A stretch of 64,000 bases of DNA, taken from assembly GCF_003024715.1 (NCBI RefSeq), contig NZ_PYLO01000004.1, positions 223,928 through 287,927 of the forward strand, written 5' to 3'. Below the pieces are notes generated by a model. The model saw only the letters and a program-made list of their open reading frames with translations. It had not been told where the DNA came from and did no database searches. The stretch's first letter is position 1; each line of letters starts with the position of its first letter. The DNA comes from Clostridium fessum (GTDB taxonomy: Bacteria > Bacillota > Clostridia > Lachnospirales > Lachnospiraceae). A program made the position numbers and the translations under genes. Positions 25,582-34,915 of the stretch are shown piece by piece.

Positions 25582-25726
25582 AAGAATTATTGTATATGGC
25601 TGCGAAGCCACTGAACAGTTATGATTGCAAAAATTCCATAAATGCGATAGAATCAAAGATAAACGTAAAAACCGCCCCTGCCACCAGGGGCGGAGGTCGT
25701 CGAAAGAGATAGAAGGAGACGAAAAG

Positions 25727-27403
25727 ATGAAAAGTGATGCAGTAAGAAAAGGAATGCAGCAGGCACCTCACCGTTCTTTGTTTAATGCACTCGGTATGAC
25801 GGAAGAGGAGATGAACAAACCTCTCGTCGGTATCGTAAGTTCTTATAATGAGATTGTTCCGGGACACATGAACCTGGATAAGATTGTAAATGCCGTGAAG
25901 CTGGGCGTAGCCATGGCTGGCGGCACACCGGTTGTATTTCCGGCGATCGCAGTCTGTGATGGTATCGCCATGGGACATGTCGGCATGAAATATTCCCTGG
26001 TTACCCGTGATCTGATCGCAGATTCCACCGAATGTATGGCGCTGGCACATCAGTTCGATGCGCTGGTTATGGTTCCAAACTGTGATAAAAATGTACCGGG
26101 ACTTCTGATGGCAGCAGCCCGCGTCAATGTACCGACTGTATTTGTCAGCGGCGGTCCGATGTTAGCCGGTCATGTAAAGGGACAGAAGAGAAGTCTTTCC
26201 AGCATGTTTGAGGCAGTTGGTTCCTACGCAGCAGGCACCATGACGGAAGAAGATGTGAAAGAATTCGAATGTAAGGTCTGCCCGACCTGCGGTTCCTGTT
26301 CCGGTATGTACACCGCCAACAGCATGAACTGCTTAACCGAGGTACTCGGCATGGGTCTTCAGGGCAACGGTACGATTCCGGCAGTTTACTCCGAGCGAAT
26401 CAAACTGGCAAAACACGCTGGTATGAAGGTTATGGAGATGTATGAGAAAAACATCCGTCCGAGAGATATTATGACAGAAAAGGCATTTTTAAATGCACTG
26501 ACCGTGGATATGGCACTCGGATGTTCTACCAACAGTATGCTGCATCTTCCGGCGATTGCACATGAGGCAGGCGTAGACCTGAACATGGAGCTGGTCAATG
26601 AGATGAGCAAGCGCACCCCGAACCTGTGCCATCTGGCGCCGGCAGGTCCGACCTATATGGAGGATCTGAACGAGGCAGGAGGCGTGTATGCGGTTATGAA
26701 TGAGCTGTCCAAGAAGAACCTTCTGAATCTGGACTGCATGACCGTAACCGGCAAGACCGTTGGCGAGAATATCAAGGGCTGTGTCAACAAGAATCCGGAG
26801 GTTATCCGACCGATCGACAATCCGTACAGCCAGACTGGCGGTATTGCGATCTTGAAAGGAAACCTGGCACCGGATACAGGCGTTGTAAAACGTTCTGCCG
26901 TTGCACCGGAGATGCTGGTACATCAGGGACCAGCGCGTGTGTTTGACTGTGAGGAAGACGCGATTGCAGCGATCAAGGGCGGCAAGATCGTGGCTGGCGA
27001 TGTTGTTGTCATCCGTTACGAGGGACCGAAGGGCGGTCCGGGCATGCGTGAGATGCTGAACCCGACTTCTGCCATCGCAGGTATGGGACTTGGTTCCAGC
27101 GTAGCTCTGATCACAGACGGACGTTTCTCCGGCGCATCCAGAGGTGCATCCATCGGACACGTTTCTCCGGAGGCGGCAGTCGGCGGACCGATCGCGCTGG
27201 TTGAGGAAGGCGATATTATTTCCATCGATATCAACAATAACTCCCTGAACGTACTCGTATCCGACGAGGAGCTGGCAGAGAGAAGAAAGAAATGGCAGCC
27301 GAGAGAACCGAAGGTTACGACCGGATACCTGGCACGTTACGCAGCGCTTGTAACAAGCGGAAACCGGGGCGCAATCCTGGAGGTTCCGAAGACACAGAAG
27401 TAA
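25727..27403 (+). CDS. ilvD: Dihydroxy-acid dehydratase
   Basis: IlvD dehydrates dihydroxy acids to 2-oxo acids in valine, isoleucine and leucine synthesis and carries an iron-sulfur cluster. The start is ATG 25727, after AAGGAG; the longer frame upstream runs through a non-coding hairpin. The 558 residues contain the cluster-binding cysteines in CDKNVPG and [21 protein letters not shown], and the signature [21 protein letters not shown] near the C-terminus. It has the typical length for the family. Confidence 0.96.
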   Translation: MKSDAVRKGMQQAPHRSLFNALGMTEEEMNKPLVGIVSSYNEIVPGHMNLDKIVNAVKLGVAMAGGTPVVFPAIAVCDGIAMGHVGMKYSLVTRDLIADSTECMALAHQFDALVMVPNCDKNVPGLLMAAARVNVPTVFVSGGPMLAGHVKGQKRSLSSMFEAVGSYAAGTMTEEDVKEFECKVCPTCGSCSGMYTANSMNCLTEVLGMGLQGNGTIPAVYSERIKLAKHAGMKVMEMYEKNIRPRDIMTEKAFLNALTVDMALGCSTNSMLHLPAIAHEAGVDLNMELVNEMSKRTPNLCHLAPAGPTYMEDLNEAGGVYAVMNELSKKNLLNLDCMTVTGKTVGENIKGCVNKNPEVIRPIDNPYSQTGGIAILKGNLAPDTGVVKRSAVAPEMLVHQGPARVFDCEEDAIAAIKGGKIVAGDVVVIRYEGPKGGPGMREMLNPTSAIAGMGLGSSVALITDGRFSGASRGASIGHVSPEAAVGGPIALVEEGDIISIDINNNSLNVLVSDEELAERRKKWQPREPKVTTGYLARYAALVTSGNRGAILEVPKTQK

Positions 27404-27495
27404 TCATTGCGGGCTTCAGACAGGTGCTTTTGAGACGAAAAGTACTGCTTGATATGCATTTAAAATGGTTTAAGGAAGGAAAGCAGGTTAGACAG

Positions 27496-29178
27496 ATGAA
27501 GACATTGACAGGAGCAGAGATTGTCATTGAATGCTTGAAAGAGCAGGGGGTAGACACGGTGTTCGGTTATCCGGGCGGCGCGATCCTCAACATTTATGAT
27601 GCACTTTATAAACACAAGGATGAAATCACCCATATTTTGACCTCTCATGAACAGGGAGCGTCCCACGCGGCAGACGGCTACGCGAGAGCAACCGGTAAGG
27701 TCGGTGTGTGTATGGCGACATCCGGTCCGGGAGCTACGAACCTGGTTACGGGTATTGCAACAGCTAACCTGGATTCCATTCCGATGGTAGCCATCACCTG
27801 TAATGTAACGACAGGGCTTCTTGGAAAAGACAGCTTCCAGGAGATCGACATTCTGGGTGTTACCATGCCGATCACGAAATATAATTTTATCGTAAAGGAT
27901 GTCACGAAGCTGGCAGATGTGATCCGTCGTGCGTTCGTGATTGCTAAGAGTGGCCGTCCGGGTCCGGTTCTGGTGGATATCACCAAGGATGTGACGGCAG
28001 CGGCCTGCGAGTACGAGCCGAAGGAACCGCAGCCGATCGAGCGCGAGACAGAGCTGATCCGTGAGGAAGACATGGAAAAGGCGATCGAGATGATCAAGGC
28101 GGCGAGAAAACCGTTTATTTTTGTCGGCGGCGGTGCAGTGGCGTCAGATGCTGCCAATGAATTAAGTGCATTTGCACATAAAATTCAGGCACCGGTGGGT
28201 GACAGCCTGATGGGTAAAGGTGCATTTGACGGAACCGATGTCCTTTATACCGGTATGATCGGTATGCACGGAACCAAGACATCCAACCTCGGTGTGGCAG
28301 AGTGCGATCTGCTGATCGTTGTAGGCGCGCGTTTCAGTGACCGTGTTGTGGGCGATCCGAACCATTTTGCAACCAATGCAAAGATTTTACACATAGATAT
28401 CGATCCGGCGGAGATCAACAAAAATATCCAGACCGATGCGAGCATTATTGGCGATGTCAAGATTATTCTGCGTAAGTTAAACGCGCGTCTGGATCCGATG
28501 AACCATGACGAGTGGCTGAGTCACATTGAGCGTCTGAAAGATATGTACCCGCTCCGCTACAATAAGGAAGTTCTGACCGGTCCGTATATCATGGAAGAGA
28601 TCTACAAGGTAACCGGCGGCGATGCGATCATCTGTACCGATGTCGGACAGCATCAGATGTGGGCGGCACAGTATTATAAATACAAACGTCCGAGACAGCT
28701 TCTGACCTCCGGCGGTCTGGGCACCATGGGCTACGGTCTGGGTGCAGCGATTGGTGCGAAGATGGGCTGTAAGGATAAGACGGTTATCAATATTGCCGGA
28801 GACGGCTGTTTCCGTATGAACATGAACGAGATTGCGACGGCAACTCGCTACAATATTCCGGTTATCGAGGTTGTATTTAACAACCATGTTCTGGGTATGG
28901 TGCGCCAGTGGCAGACCCTGTTCTATGGAAAACGCTATTCCCAGACGGAGCTTTACGATCAGATGGATTTCGTCAAGGTGGCAGAGGGCATGGGCGCGAA
29001 AGCATACCGTATCACGAAGAAAGAGGATGTGGAGCCGGTGCTGCGCGAGGCGATCAGCTTAAATATCCCGGTTATGATCGAGTGCCAGATCGGCAGCGAT
29101 GACAAGGTATTCCCGATGGTTCCGGCTGGAAAACCGATCGAGGAAGCGTTTGATGAGATTGACTTACGCATCGAATAG
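27496..29178 (+). CDS. ilvB: Acetolactate synthase, catalytic subunit
   Basis: IlvB joins two pyruvates (or pyruvate and 2-oxobutyrate) using thiamine diphosphate. The start at ATG 27496 gives the usual N-terminus MKTLTGAEIVIECLKEQGVD and 560 residues; the ribosome binding site is weak. Visible motifs are the catalytic Glu in THEQGASHAADGYARATGK, the FAD and middle domain (FVGGGAVASDAANEL), and the ThDP/magnesium motif GDGCFRMNMNEIATATRYN. It follows ilvD by 92 bp. No regulatory small subunit (ilvN) gene follows, so it must lie elsewhere or be absent. Confidence 0.95.
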   Translation: MKTLTGAEIVIECLKEQGVDTVFGYPGGAILNIYDALYKHKDEITHILTSHEQGASHAADGYARATGKVGVCMATSGPGATNLVTGIATANLDSIPMVAITCNVTTGLLGKDSFQEIDILGVTMPITKYNFIVKDVTKLADVIRRAFVIAKSGRPGPVLVDITKDVTAAACEYEPKEPQPIERETELIREEDMEKAIEMIKAARKPFIFVGGGAVASDAANELSAFAHKIQAPVGDSLMGKGAFDGTDVLYTGMIGMHGTKTSNLGVAECDLLIVVGARFSDRVVGDPNHFATNAKILHIDIDPAEINKNIQTDASIIGDVKIILRKLNARLDPMNHDEWLSHIERLKDMYPLRYNKEVLTGPYIMEEIYKVTGGDAIICTDVGQHQMWAAQYYKYKRPRQLLTSGGLGTMGYGLGAAIGAKMGCKDKTVINIAGDGCFRMNMNEIATATRYNIPVIEVVFNNHVLGMVRQWQTLFYGKRYSQTELYDQMDFVKVAEGMGAKAYRITKKEDVEPVLREAISLNIPVMIECQIGSDDKVFPMVPAGKPIEEAFDEIDLRIE

Positions 29179-29232
29179 TTGTAAAATGGGGGCAATTATC
29201 ACATTTTTGTGTAAGACAGGAGGAGATTTATT

Positions 29233-30318
29233 ATGAGCAGAGTCTATAACTTTTCGGCAGGTCCGGCAGTACTTCCGGAGGAGGTACTGAGAGAGGCAGC
29301 GGCAGAGATGCTGGACTACCAGGGCAGCGGCATGTCCGTCATGGAGATGAGCCACCGCTCCAAGGATTTCCAGGCCATCATTGATGATGCAGAGAAGGAT
29401 CTGCGCGAATTGATGCAGATTCCGGACAATTACAAAGTATTATTCGTACAGGGCGGCGGCAATATGCAGTTCGCCATGGTTCCGATGAACCTGTTCAAAA
29501 ATAAGGTGGGGGATTACATCATCACCGGACAGTGGGCAAAGAAAGCATATCAGGAGGCAAAGATGTTTGGTACCGCCAACGCGATTGCATCCAGCGCTGA
29601 CAAGACCTTTTCCTACATCCCGGATTGTTCGGACCTTCCAGTGGATGAGGACGCAGATTACGTGTATATCTGCTTAAATAACACTATTTACGGAACCGTA
29701 TACCACGAGCTTCCGAACACCAAGGGCAAGACACTGGTAGCAGACATCTCCTCCTGTTTCCTGTCAGAGCCGCTGGATGTGAGTAAGTTTGGTATTCTCT
29801 GGGGCGGTGTCCAGAAGAACGTAGGTCCGGCTGGTATGGCGATCGTCATCATCCGCGAGGATCTGATCACTGAGGATGTTCTTCCGGGAACACCAACCAT
29901 GCTGCGCTACAAAACATACGCAGACAATGACTCTCTGTACAACACACCGCCTACATACACCATCTATATGTGCGGCAAGGTATTTAAATGGCTCAAGAAA
30001 ATGGGTGGTTTAAGTGCCATGAAGGAGCGCAACGAGAAGAAGGCGAAGATCCTTTACGATTTCCTCGATGAGAGCAAGCTCTTCAAGGGTACCGTTGAGA
30101 AAAAGGACCGTTCCCTGATGAACGTACCGTTCGTCACCGGCGATGCAGATCTGGATGCCCTGTTTGTCAAGGAAGCCAAAGAGGCAGGCTTTGTGAACTT
30201 AAAAGGTCACCGTACCGTCGGCGGTATGCGTGCTAGCATCTATAATGCAATGCCGATCGAGGGCGTTGAGAAATTAGTTGCTTTCATGCGCGAATTTGAG
30301 AAAAAACATACAAATTAA
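29233..30318 (+). CDS. serC: Phosphoserine aminotransferase
   Basis: SerC converts 3-phosphohydroxypyruvate and glutamate to phosphoserine, using PLP. The 361-residue protein has the family start YNFSAGPAVLPEEVLREAA, the phosphate-binding VQGGGNMQFA, and the PLP lysine in GVQKNVGPAG near residue 200. It ends with the conserved GHRTVGGMRASIYNAMP. AGGAGG precedes the ATG. A terminator separates it from serA, the preceding enzyme of the pathway, so the two are adjacent but perhaps only partly co-transcribed. Confidence 0.96.
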   Translation: MSRVYNFSAGPAVLPEEVLREAAAEMLDYQGSGMSVMEMSHRSKDFQAIIDDAEKDLRELMQIPDNYKVLFVQGGGNMQFAMVPMNLFKNKVGDYIITGQWAKKAYQEAKMFGTANAIASSADKTFSYIPDCSDLPVDEDADYVYICLNNTIYGTVYHELPNTKGKTLVADISSCFLSEPLDVSKFGILWGGVQKNVGPAGMAIVIIREDLITEDVLPGTPTMLRYKTYADNDSLYNTPPTYTIYMCGKVFKWLKKMGGLSAMKERNEKKAKILYDFLDESKLFKGTVEKKDRSLMNVPFVTGDADLDALFVKEAKEAGFVNLKGHRTVGGMRASIYNAMPIEGVEKLVAFMREFEKKHTN

Positions 30319-30336
30319 TCAATTTTAAAATTTATG

Positions 30337-30397
30337 CCATTGCTGCGGCGAAAGGGAGGGGGAATCCGTTCCTTTCTGCTGCAGCAGTGGACTTTTT
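30337..30397 (+). terminator. Hairpin and T run between serC and serA
   Basis: CCATTGCTGCGGC (30337-30349) pairs with GCTGCAGCAGTGG (30378-30390), with an inner GAAAGG/CCTTTC stem, and CTTTTT follows. It would stop or attenuate transcription from serC into serA. Confidence 0.65.
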
Positions 30398-30458
30398 AAA
30401 ACAAAAACAGCCCGCGTATGGGAAGATTTGAAATTTTGAAAGAAAAGAGAGTTAAAAA

Positions 30459-31622
30459 ATGAGAAAAATCCATTGCCTGAATCCGATTTCCAAGCTGGGA
30501 ACCGGTTTACTGACCGAAAATTATGAGATGACTGACAACCTGGCGGAGGCAGAGGGCATTCTGGTCCGCAGCGCTGCCATGCATGATCTGGAACTTCCGA
30601 AGGGACTGCGTGCCGTTGCACGTGCCGGAGCGGGCGTCAACAACATTCCGCTTGACAAGTGTGCGGAGGCTGGTGTTGTCGTATTCAATACACCGGGCGC
30701 CAATGCAAACGGTGTCAAAGAGCTGGTGCTGGCTGGCATGTTGCTGGGAGCCAGAGACGTAGTCGGCGGCATCGACTGGTGCAAGGAGCAGAAGGACAAT
30801 GAAAATATCTCCAAAGATATGGAGAAGGCGAAAAAGAAATTTGCCGGTCATGAGATCCGCGGCAAAAAGCTTGGTGTTATCGGACTGGGCGCCATCGGCG
30901 CAGAGGTTGCAAACGCAGCTGCAGCGCTTGGCATGGAAGTATACGGCTATGACCCGTTTATTTCTGTCAAAGCAGCGTGGATGCTTTCCAGAGACGTAAA
31001 GCACATCACATCTGTTGATACGATCTATCAGGAATGCGATTACATCACCGTTCATGTACCGCTGCTTGACAGCACCCGCCAGATGATCAACAAAGACAGC
31101 CTGGGACAGATGAAGGACGGCGTGGTTATCTTAAACTTTGCGCGTGACCTTCTGGTAAATGACGACGATATGGCAGAGGCGTTGGCTTCCGGTCGTGTAA
31201 AACGCTATATCACCGATTTCCCGAATGCAAAAGTAATGCAGATGCCGAACGTCATCGCAACCCCACATCTGGGCGCATCCACAGAAGAATCCGAGGATAA
31301 TTGTGCCGTGATGGCAGTCAAAGAGCTGATGGATTACCTGGACAATGGTAATATCAAGAATTCCGTCAACTTCCCGAATTGCGATATGGGCGTGTGCACA
31401 ACCGTAGGTCGTCTTGCACTTCTTCATAAGAACGTGCCGAACATGATCGGACAGATTTCCTCGATCCTGGCATCGACTGACATGAACATCGCAAACATGA
31501 CGAACAAGAGCCGTGATAAATACGCTTATACGCTGGTTGATCTGGAGACCAAGGCAGACGCGGCGACGATTGAGAAGCTGAAAGCTATTCAGGGTATGAT
31601 GCGCGTGCGCGTGATCAAATAA
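30459..31622 (+). CDS. serA: D-3-phosphoglycerate dehydrogenase
   Basis: SerA oxidises 3-phosphoglycerate with NAD, the first step of serine synthesis. The 387-residue protein is the short form with one C-terminal ACT domain (about residues 315-387; NMIGQISSILASTDMNIANMTN). The dehydrogenase part has the NAD motif LGVIGLGAIGAEVANAAAALG, NFARDLLVNDD, and the catalytic His region TPHLGASTEESEDN. The intervening domain of long SerA forms is absent. A terminator follows. Confidence 0.94.
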   Translation: MRKIHCLNPISKLGTGLLTENYEMTDNLAEAEGILVRSAAMHDLELPKGLRAVARAGAGVNNIPLDKCAEAGVVVFNTPGANANGVKELVLAGMLLGARDVVGGIDWCKEQKDNENISKDMEKAKKKFAGHEIRGKKLGVIGLGAIGAEVANAAAALGMEVYGYDPFISVKAAWMLSRDVKHITSVDTIYQECDYITVHVPLLDSTRQMINKDSLGQMKDGVVILNFARDLLVNDDDMAEALASGRVKRYITDFPNAKVMQMPNVIATPHLGASTEESEDNCAVMAVKELMDYLDNGNIKNSVNFPNCDMGVCTTVGRLALLHKNVPNMIGQISSILASTDMNIANMTNKSRDKYAYTLVDLETKADAATIEKLKAIQGMMRVRVIK

Positions 31623-31637
31623 TAAGTTTTATTGAAA

Positions 31638-31687
31638 ACAGCCGGAGAAAGTGCGGTTTTGGGTGCACCTTTTCCGGCTGTATTTTT
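31638..31687 (+). terminator. Terminator after serA
   Basis: ACAGCCGGAGAAAGTGC pairs with GCACCTTTTCCGGCTGT (one mismatch and wobble pairs), and ATTTTTA follows. The next 130 bp to the converging M23 peptidase gene show nothing else that I can support. Confidence 0.75.
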
Positions 31688-31821
31688 ATGGATTGCAGAA
31701 TGTTTTTATTGAAGAATCTCTGCATGGCTTTTTAACGTGATAATTATATGTATATATTGGTGAGAAACTGTCAGTGGCGGGTTATATTAAGCGACAGGAT
31801 TGACTTGGTAAGAAAACTTTG

Positions 31822-33087
31822 TCATGGGGTGGAAAATTGATCGATACTAGGATCTTTCATTTCATAAACACGCGTCCATTCTTTGGTGCCTTCTTTCTTG
31901 ACGGTCTCGGAGCGGTTTATCGCCAGAAAACGGATCAGTTCATAGCAGTCAATCCAGATTTCGTTGTTTCCTTCTTTCTGGGATTCGTCAAAAATGAGCT
32001 GCAATCCGAAATGCAGGTGCGGTTCAGCGATGTTGTTGGTGTTTTCAGTGCTGCTGTAGCCGGTGTGCCCGAGATAACCAATCACGTCCCCGGCGGTGAC
32101 AAGGCTGCCCTCTTTTAGGTTTGACTGGTAGGGGTAGTCTTTGCGTAAATGTGCATAATAGTAGTATCGTTTCCCGTCAAAGCTGCGGATGCCGATGCGC
32201 CAGCCGCCGTACTGGTTCCAGCCGAGCGCCTCGACGCGCCCGGATTCCACAGCAATCACAGGCGTTCCCGTCTGCCCCATCATATCATGCCCGAGATGCC
32301 GTCTCCGGTAACCGTAGCTGCGGGAGACACCGAAATCGTCATAGTGGCTGTAGGGAAAGTTTTTCGCCAGTGGGAGAAACGCTTTCAGACCATATTTGGT
32401 AACCCAGACTTTTTCCTCACCGGAGGGAGTCAGGGGGACAGCGTCGGGATCGGAGAGAGTGGGGACTGGGGTTTCGAGAGAAGTTTGTGTGTTGGATGAG
32501 GCTGAAGTTTCTGGTGAAGCTTGACTGGCTGAGTCGATTGTGTCTGTACCAGTTGTGGTTGCTGTTGTTGGTGGTGGTGTCGTTGCGTAGGAAGTATTGG
32601 CAGCCGGATCCCCTTCCTGTATCTGCGCGTCCGCCAGTGCAAAAGCCGGTGCTTCCGATTTCGGAATCTCAATTTCATACAGTCCGACCATTCCATCCAG
32701 AACCGCGCCGTAAGCCTCACGATAATAGGCAAAAGAGGTCATATTTTTCGTCAATTCTTCCACTGTAACGCCATTTTGGAGCTGTTCGGCAGCTTCCGTC
32801 ATATCGGACGCCTGATAATGCGAAAAATCGCCCCCGTAGCGCGCCCCCAGGTAGGCGAGCAGATCGACCCAGTTCAGGTGGAGATCCTGCTGGCAGGTAT
32901 CAACATCATAGCGGAACGCCTGTGTCATGGCGTCGGCGGTCACATCGAAATCCACCCAGCGGATAAAATGTTCCGACGCATTCCCGACCGTGACCTGACG
33001 GCTGTTCGGACGCTGGAAGGACCAGCTGACAAAGAGCGCCGCAATGGCGCAGATTTCCAGTGCAATGATAACAGAACTTCGTTTCAA
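31822..33087 (-). CDS. M23 (LytM-type) metallopeptidase, membrane-anchored
   Basis: This enzyme is a likely peptidoglycan endopeptidase or a spore-related LytM protein. The start is TTG 33087, supported by GGAGGG at 33095-33100; the open frame continues upstream to 33222, but there it only translates an intergenic repeat. The 421-residue protein has an N-terminal membrane anchor (SSVIIALEICAIAALFVSW), an alpha-helical region, a Thr/Ser/Pro linker, and a C-terminal M23 domain. The zinc ligands are kept: HLGHDMMG (HxxxD) and HLHFG. It is a single gene on the minus strand. Confidence 0.85.
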   Translation of the reverse strand: MKRSSVIIALEICAIAALFVSWSFQRPNSRQVTVGNASEHFIRWVDFDVTADAMTQAFRYDVDTCQQDLHLNWVDLLAYLGARYGGDFSHYQASDMTEAAEQLQNGVTVEELTKNMTSFAYYREAYGAVLDGMVGLYEIEIPKSEAPAFALADAQIQEGDPAANTSYATTPPPTTATTTGTDTIDSASQASPETSASSNTQTSLETPVPTLSDPDAVPLTPSGEEKVWVTKYGLKAFLPLAKNFPYSHYDDFGVSRSYGYRRRHLGHDMMGQTGTPVIAVESGRVEALGWNQYGGWRIGIRSFDGKRYYYYAHLRKDYPYQSNLKEGSLVTAGDVIGYLGHTGYSSTENTNNIAEPHLHFGLQLIFDESQKEGNNEIWIDCYELIRFLAINRSETVKKEGTKEWTRVYEMKDPSIDQFSTP

Positions 33088-33110
33088 GACAGATCCCTCC
33101 TGTGCGATAG

Positions 33111-33169
33111 TATTTAAATGCGAAGCCACGGCAAATTCCGTTAGTGGGCACGTATGCGTGAACAATAAC
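33111..33169. repeat. Palindromic intergenic repeat, left-half copy
   Basis: In reverse orientation this carries the 30-bp end module (33140-33169) and part of the following CGGCAAATTCC hairpin of the element at 18542-18673, then stops. It lies just upstream of the M23 gene, and its translation creates the false N-terminal extension of that reading frame. The following 33170-33405 is purine-rich, with no feature that I can support apart from the ribosome binding site of the next gene. Confidence 0.75.
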
Positions 33170-33405
33170 ATTTTTGCAATCTGATAAGATTGTATGAGAG
33201 GATGGGAGGAAGTATGAGTCATCTTTGGAAAAATATGAGAAAAAGCGTTTGAGACGAGGAAAAAGGATGGGCTGATTCAGGCAAACAGATTATACAAACA
33301 GATTATATCAGAGAGAAAAGTGATAGAAAAAATAGAAGAAAATAATAGATGACCTGCAGAGAAATAAAAAAGAGAGTAAATCATATATACAAGGAGGTAC
33401 ATGAA

Positions 33406-33855
33406 ATGGAAAAGAAGGAAGAAAAGAAAAAGCCGTCCGGCTCATTCTCAGAAGTCTGGGAGAAGCGCGGACAGGAGACGGATGCAGCCAATGATTTCCG
33501 GAAGAAAATCGAGATGGAGATCACCGAGGCACGCCCGGGCTATGCAGTTGGAGAGATTGTATTGAAACCGTGGCATATGAATATCTTAGGTATCGTGCAC
33601 GGCGGCGTCCTGTATTCATTGGCGGATACCGTGGGCGGCACCGCAGCGATGACCGGGCGCGACTACGCAGTCCCGACCGTGGATGGCACGATCCATTATC
33701 TGAAAGCTGGAAAAAACACATCCAAAATCATCGCCCGGGCGCAGGAAATACAGAATGGTTATGCATTTTCGGTGTGCGAATGCAAGATTTATGATGATAA
33801 GGAGACGCTGCTGGCGTCGGCGACGATGACGTATTATCATTTGAGGAAGAGGTAG
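33406..33855 (+). CDS. PaaI-family hotdog thioesterase
   Basis: The 149-residue protein has the hotdog-fold motif HMNILGIVHGGVLYSLADTVGGTAA, with the conserved His-Gly-Gly and the catalytic-region Asp. It is followed by the central strands (VPTVDGTIHYLKAG). Family members hydrolyse acyl-CoA thioesters, often aromatic ones. The start is ATG 33406, 7 bp after AAGGAGGT at 33391-33398; another ATG at 33401 is out of frame. A Lys/Glu-rich N-terminal tail precedes the domain. The substrate is unknown. Confidence 0.85.
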   Translation: MEKKEEKKKPSGSFSEVWEKRGQETDAANDFRKKIEMEITEARPGYAVGEIVLKPWHMNILGIVHGGVLYSLADTVGGTAAMTGRDYAVPTVDGTIHYLKAGKNTSKIIARAQEIQNGYAFSVCECKIYDDKETLLASATMTYYHLRKR

Positions 33856-33870
33856 AGCTGCAAGATACAA

Positions 33871-34683
33871 TCACAGCTCTATCACACTCCCATCCTCCGG
33901 TACCAGCAAATCCCCATGATAATAGGCTTCCCCTTCAGCGCGGTACAAAGCAGCGCGTTCCGGATAAGTCTTATCTTCAGTGTGCCACAGAATCAAATGC
34001 CGCGCACCGAGGCGTTCGGCGAGTTCGCAGGCATCTTTGACGGTGCTGTGGTGTTTTTCATAAGGGGAGAAGATTTCCCGGTCGCGGTAGAGGCAGAAGG
34101 CTTCGTGGAAAAGCCAGTCGGCGCCTTTGGCAAATTCTTCGCAGAGCGGGTTCAGCGGTTCGTCGCCCGGGCAGCAGACGATCTTGCCGTCCGGCAGCAC
34201 AGCGCGGAAGCCGAACTGGCGCGCCTTGGTCGAATGAATGTCAAAGAAGGTGACCTCCATATCGAGAATCTGCCGGGTTTCTCGGTCAGAAATCGGGATG
34301 AGCTGGATCGGATCGCCGATCAGGTCGCAGAATTTCTTCTGGAGTGTCAGGCGGCAGAAGGTCTGAATCGTGTCGATCAGGCCGTCGTGGCAGTAAATAT
34401 GAAAAATTCCCTCATAATTTCCCTTTTTGATGGCAGTGCCAATCATCCGGATCATCCAGATCACGCCGAGAATGTGGTCGGTGTGTTCGTGTGTCACGAA
34501 GAGATGATGGATGCGGTTTAATGGAACCTGCATTTCTTCCAGAATCCGCAGGATGCCATTGCCGCCGCCGGCGTCTGTCATGAAATATTCCTCGCCGGAG
34601 CGGATGGCGAAGCAGGTATTATAATAACGTGTCATCGTGGCGTTGCCGGTGCCAAACACGTAGAGAGTGTGTGGTTCTGTCAT
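33871..34683 (-). CDS. MBL-fold hydrolase (RNase Z-like)
   Basis: The 270-residue protein is a metallo-beta-lactamase fold hydrolase with THEHTDHILG (HxHxDH) near residue 76, a later metal-binding CPGDEP region, and a C-terminal LILWHTEDK motif, resembling RNase Z-type members. The start is ATG 34683 with AGGAGG at 34691-34696; the frame continues upstream only through a repeat. The substrate is not known. It converges with the thioesterase gene, ending 15 bp from it. Confidence 0.8.
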   Translation of the reverse strand: MTEPHTLYVFGTGNATMTRYYNTCFAIRSGEEYFMTDAGGGNGILRILEEMQVPLNRIHHLFVTHEHTDHILGVIWMIRMIGTAIKKGNYEGIFHIYCHDGLIDTIQTFCRLTLQKKFCDLIGDPIQLIPISDRETRQILDMEVTFFDIHSTKARQFGFRAVLPDGKIVCCPGDEPLNPLCEEFAKGADWLFHEAFCLYRDREIFSPYEKHHSTVKDACELAERLGARHLILWHTEDKTYPERAALYRAEGEAYYHGDLLVPEDGSVIEL

Positions 34684-34720
34684 GAATGTTCCTCCTGTAT
34701 TTATGTATGGAAAAAAATGT

Positions 34721-34762
34721 TTCTGTTCACGGGTAGGCACTTTAGGAACTGAAAGTGCCGAA
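34721..34762. repeat. Palindromic intergenic repeat, right-half fragment (reverse orientation)
   Basis: CTGTTCACGGGTAGGCACTTT and the following GAAAGTGCCG match, in reverse, the right end of the element at 18542-18673. It lies between the MBL hydrolase gene and the divergent fbp gene. Confidence 0.65.
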
Positions 34763-34915
34763 AATATATTTTGACCCTGATCTGAATCTATGCTACTATA
34801 AATCTATCAAAAAGGCAAATGCAATGTAGATAATGTGCTGTTTACCCAAAGCGAGCGCGACGATAACGAGTCACGACAATATCCGGGCAGACAGCGCAGT
34901 TTGGGAGCTGATAAC

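Noticed and set aside
25650..25700. Riboswitch or attenuator upstream of ilvD
   Set aside because: There is only a simple GCCCCTG/CAGGGGC hairpin with no leader peptide, T-box sequence or T run.
33088..33222. N-terminal extension of the M23 peptidase to ATG 33222
   Set aside because: The extra residues only translate the palindromic repeat; TTG 33087 has a proper GGAGGG site and gives a membrane anchor at the start.
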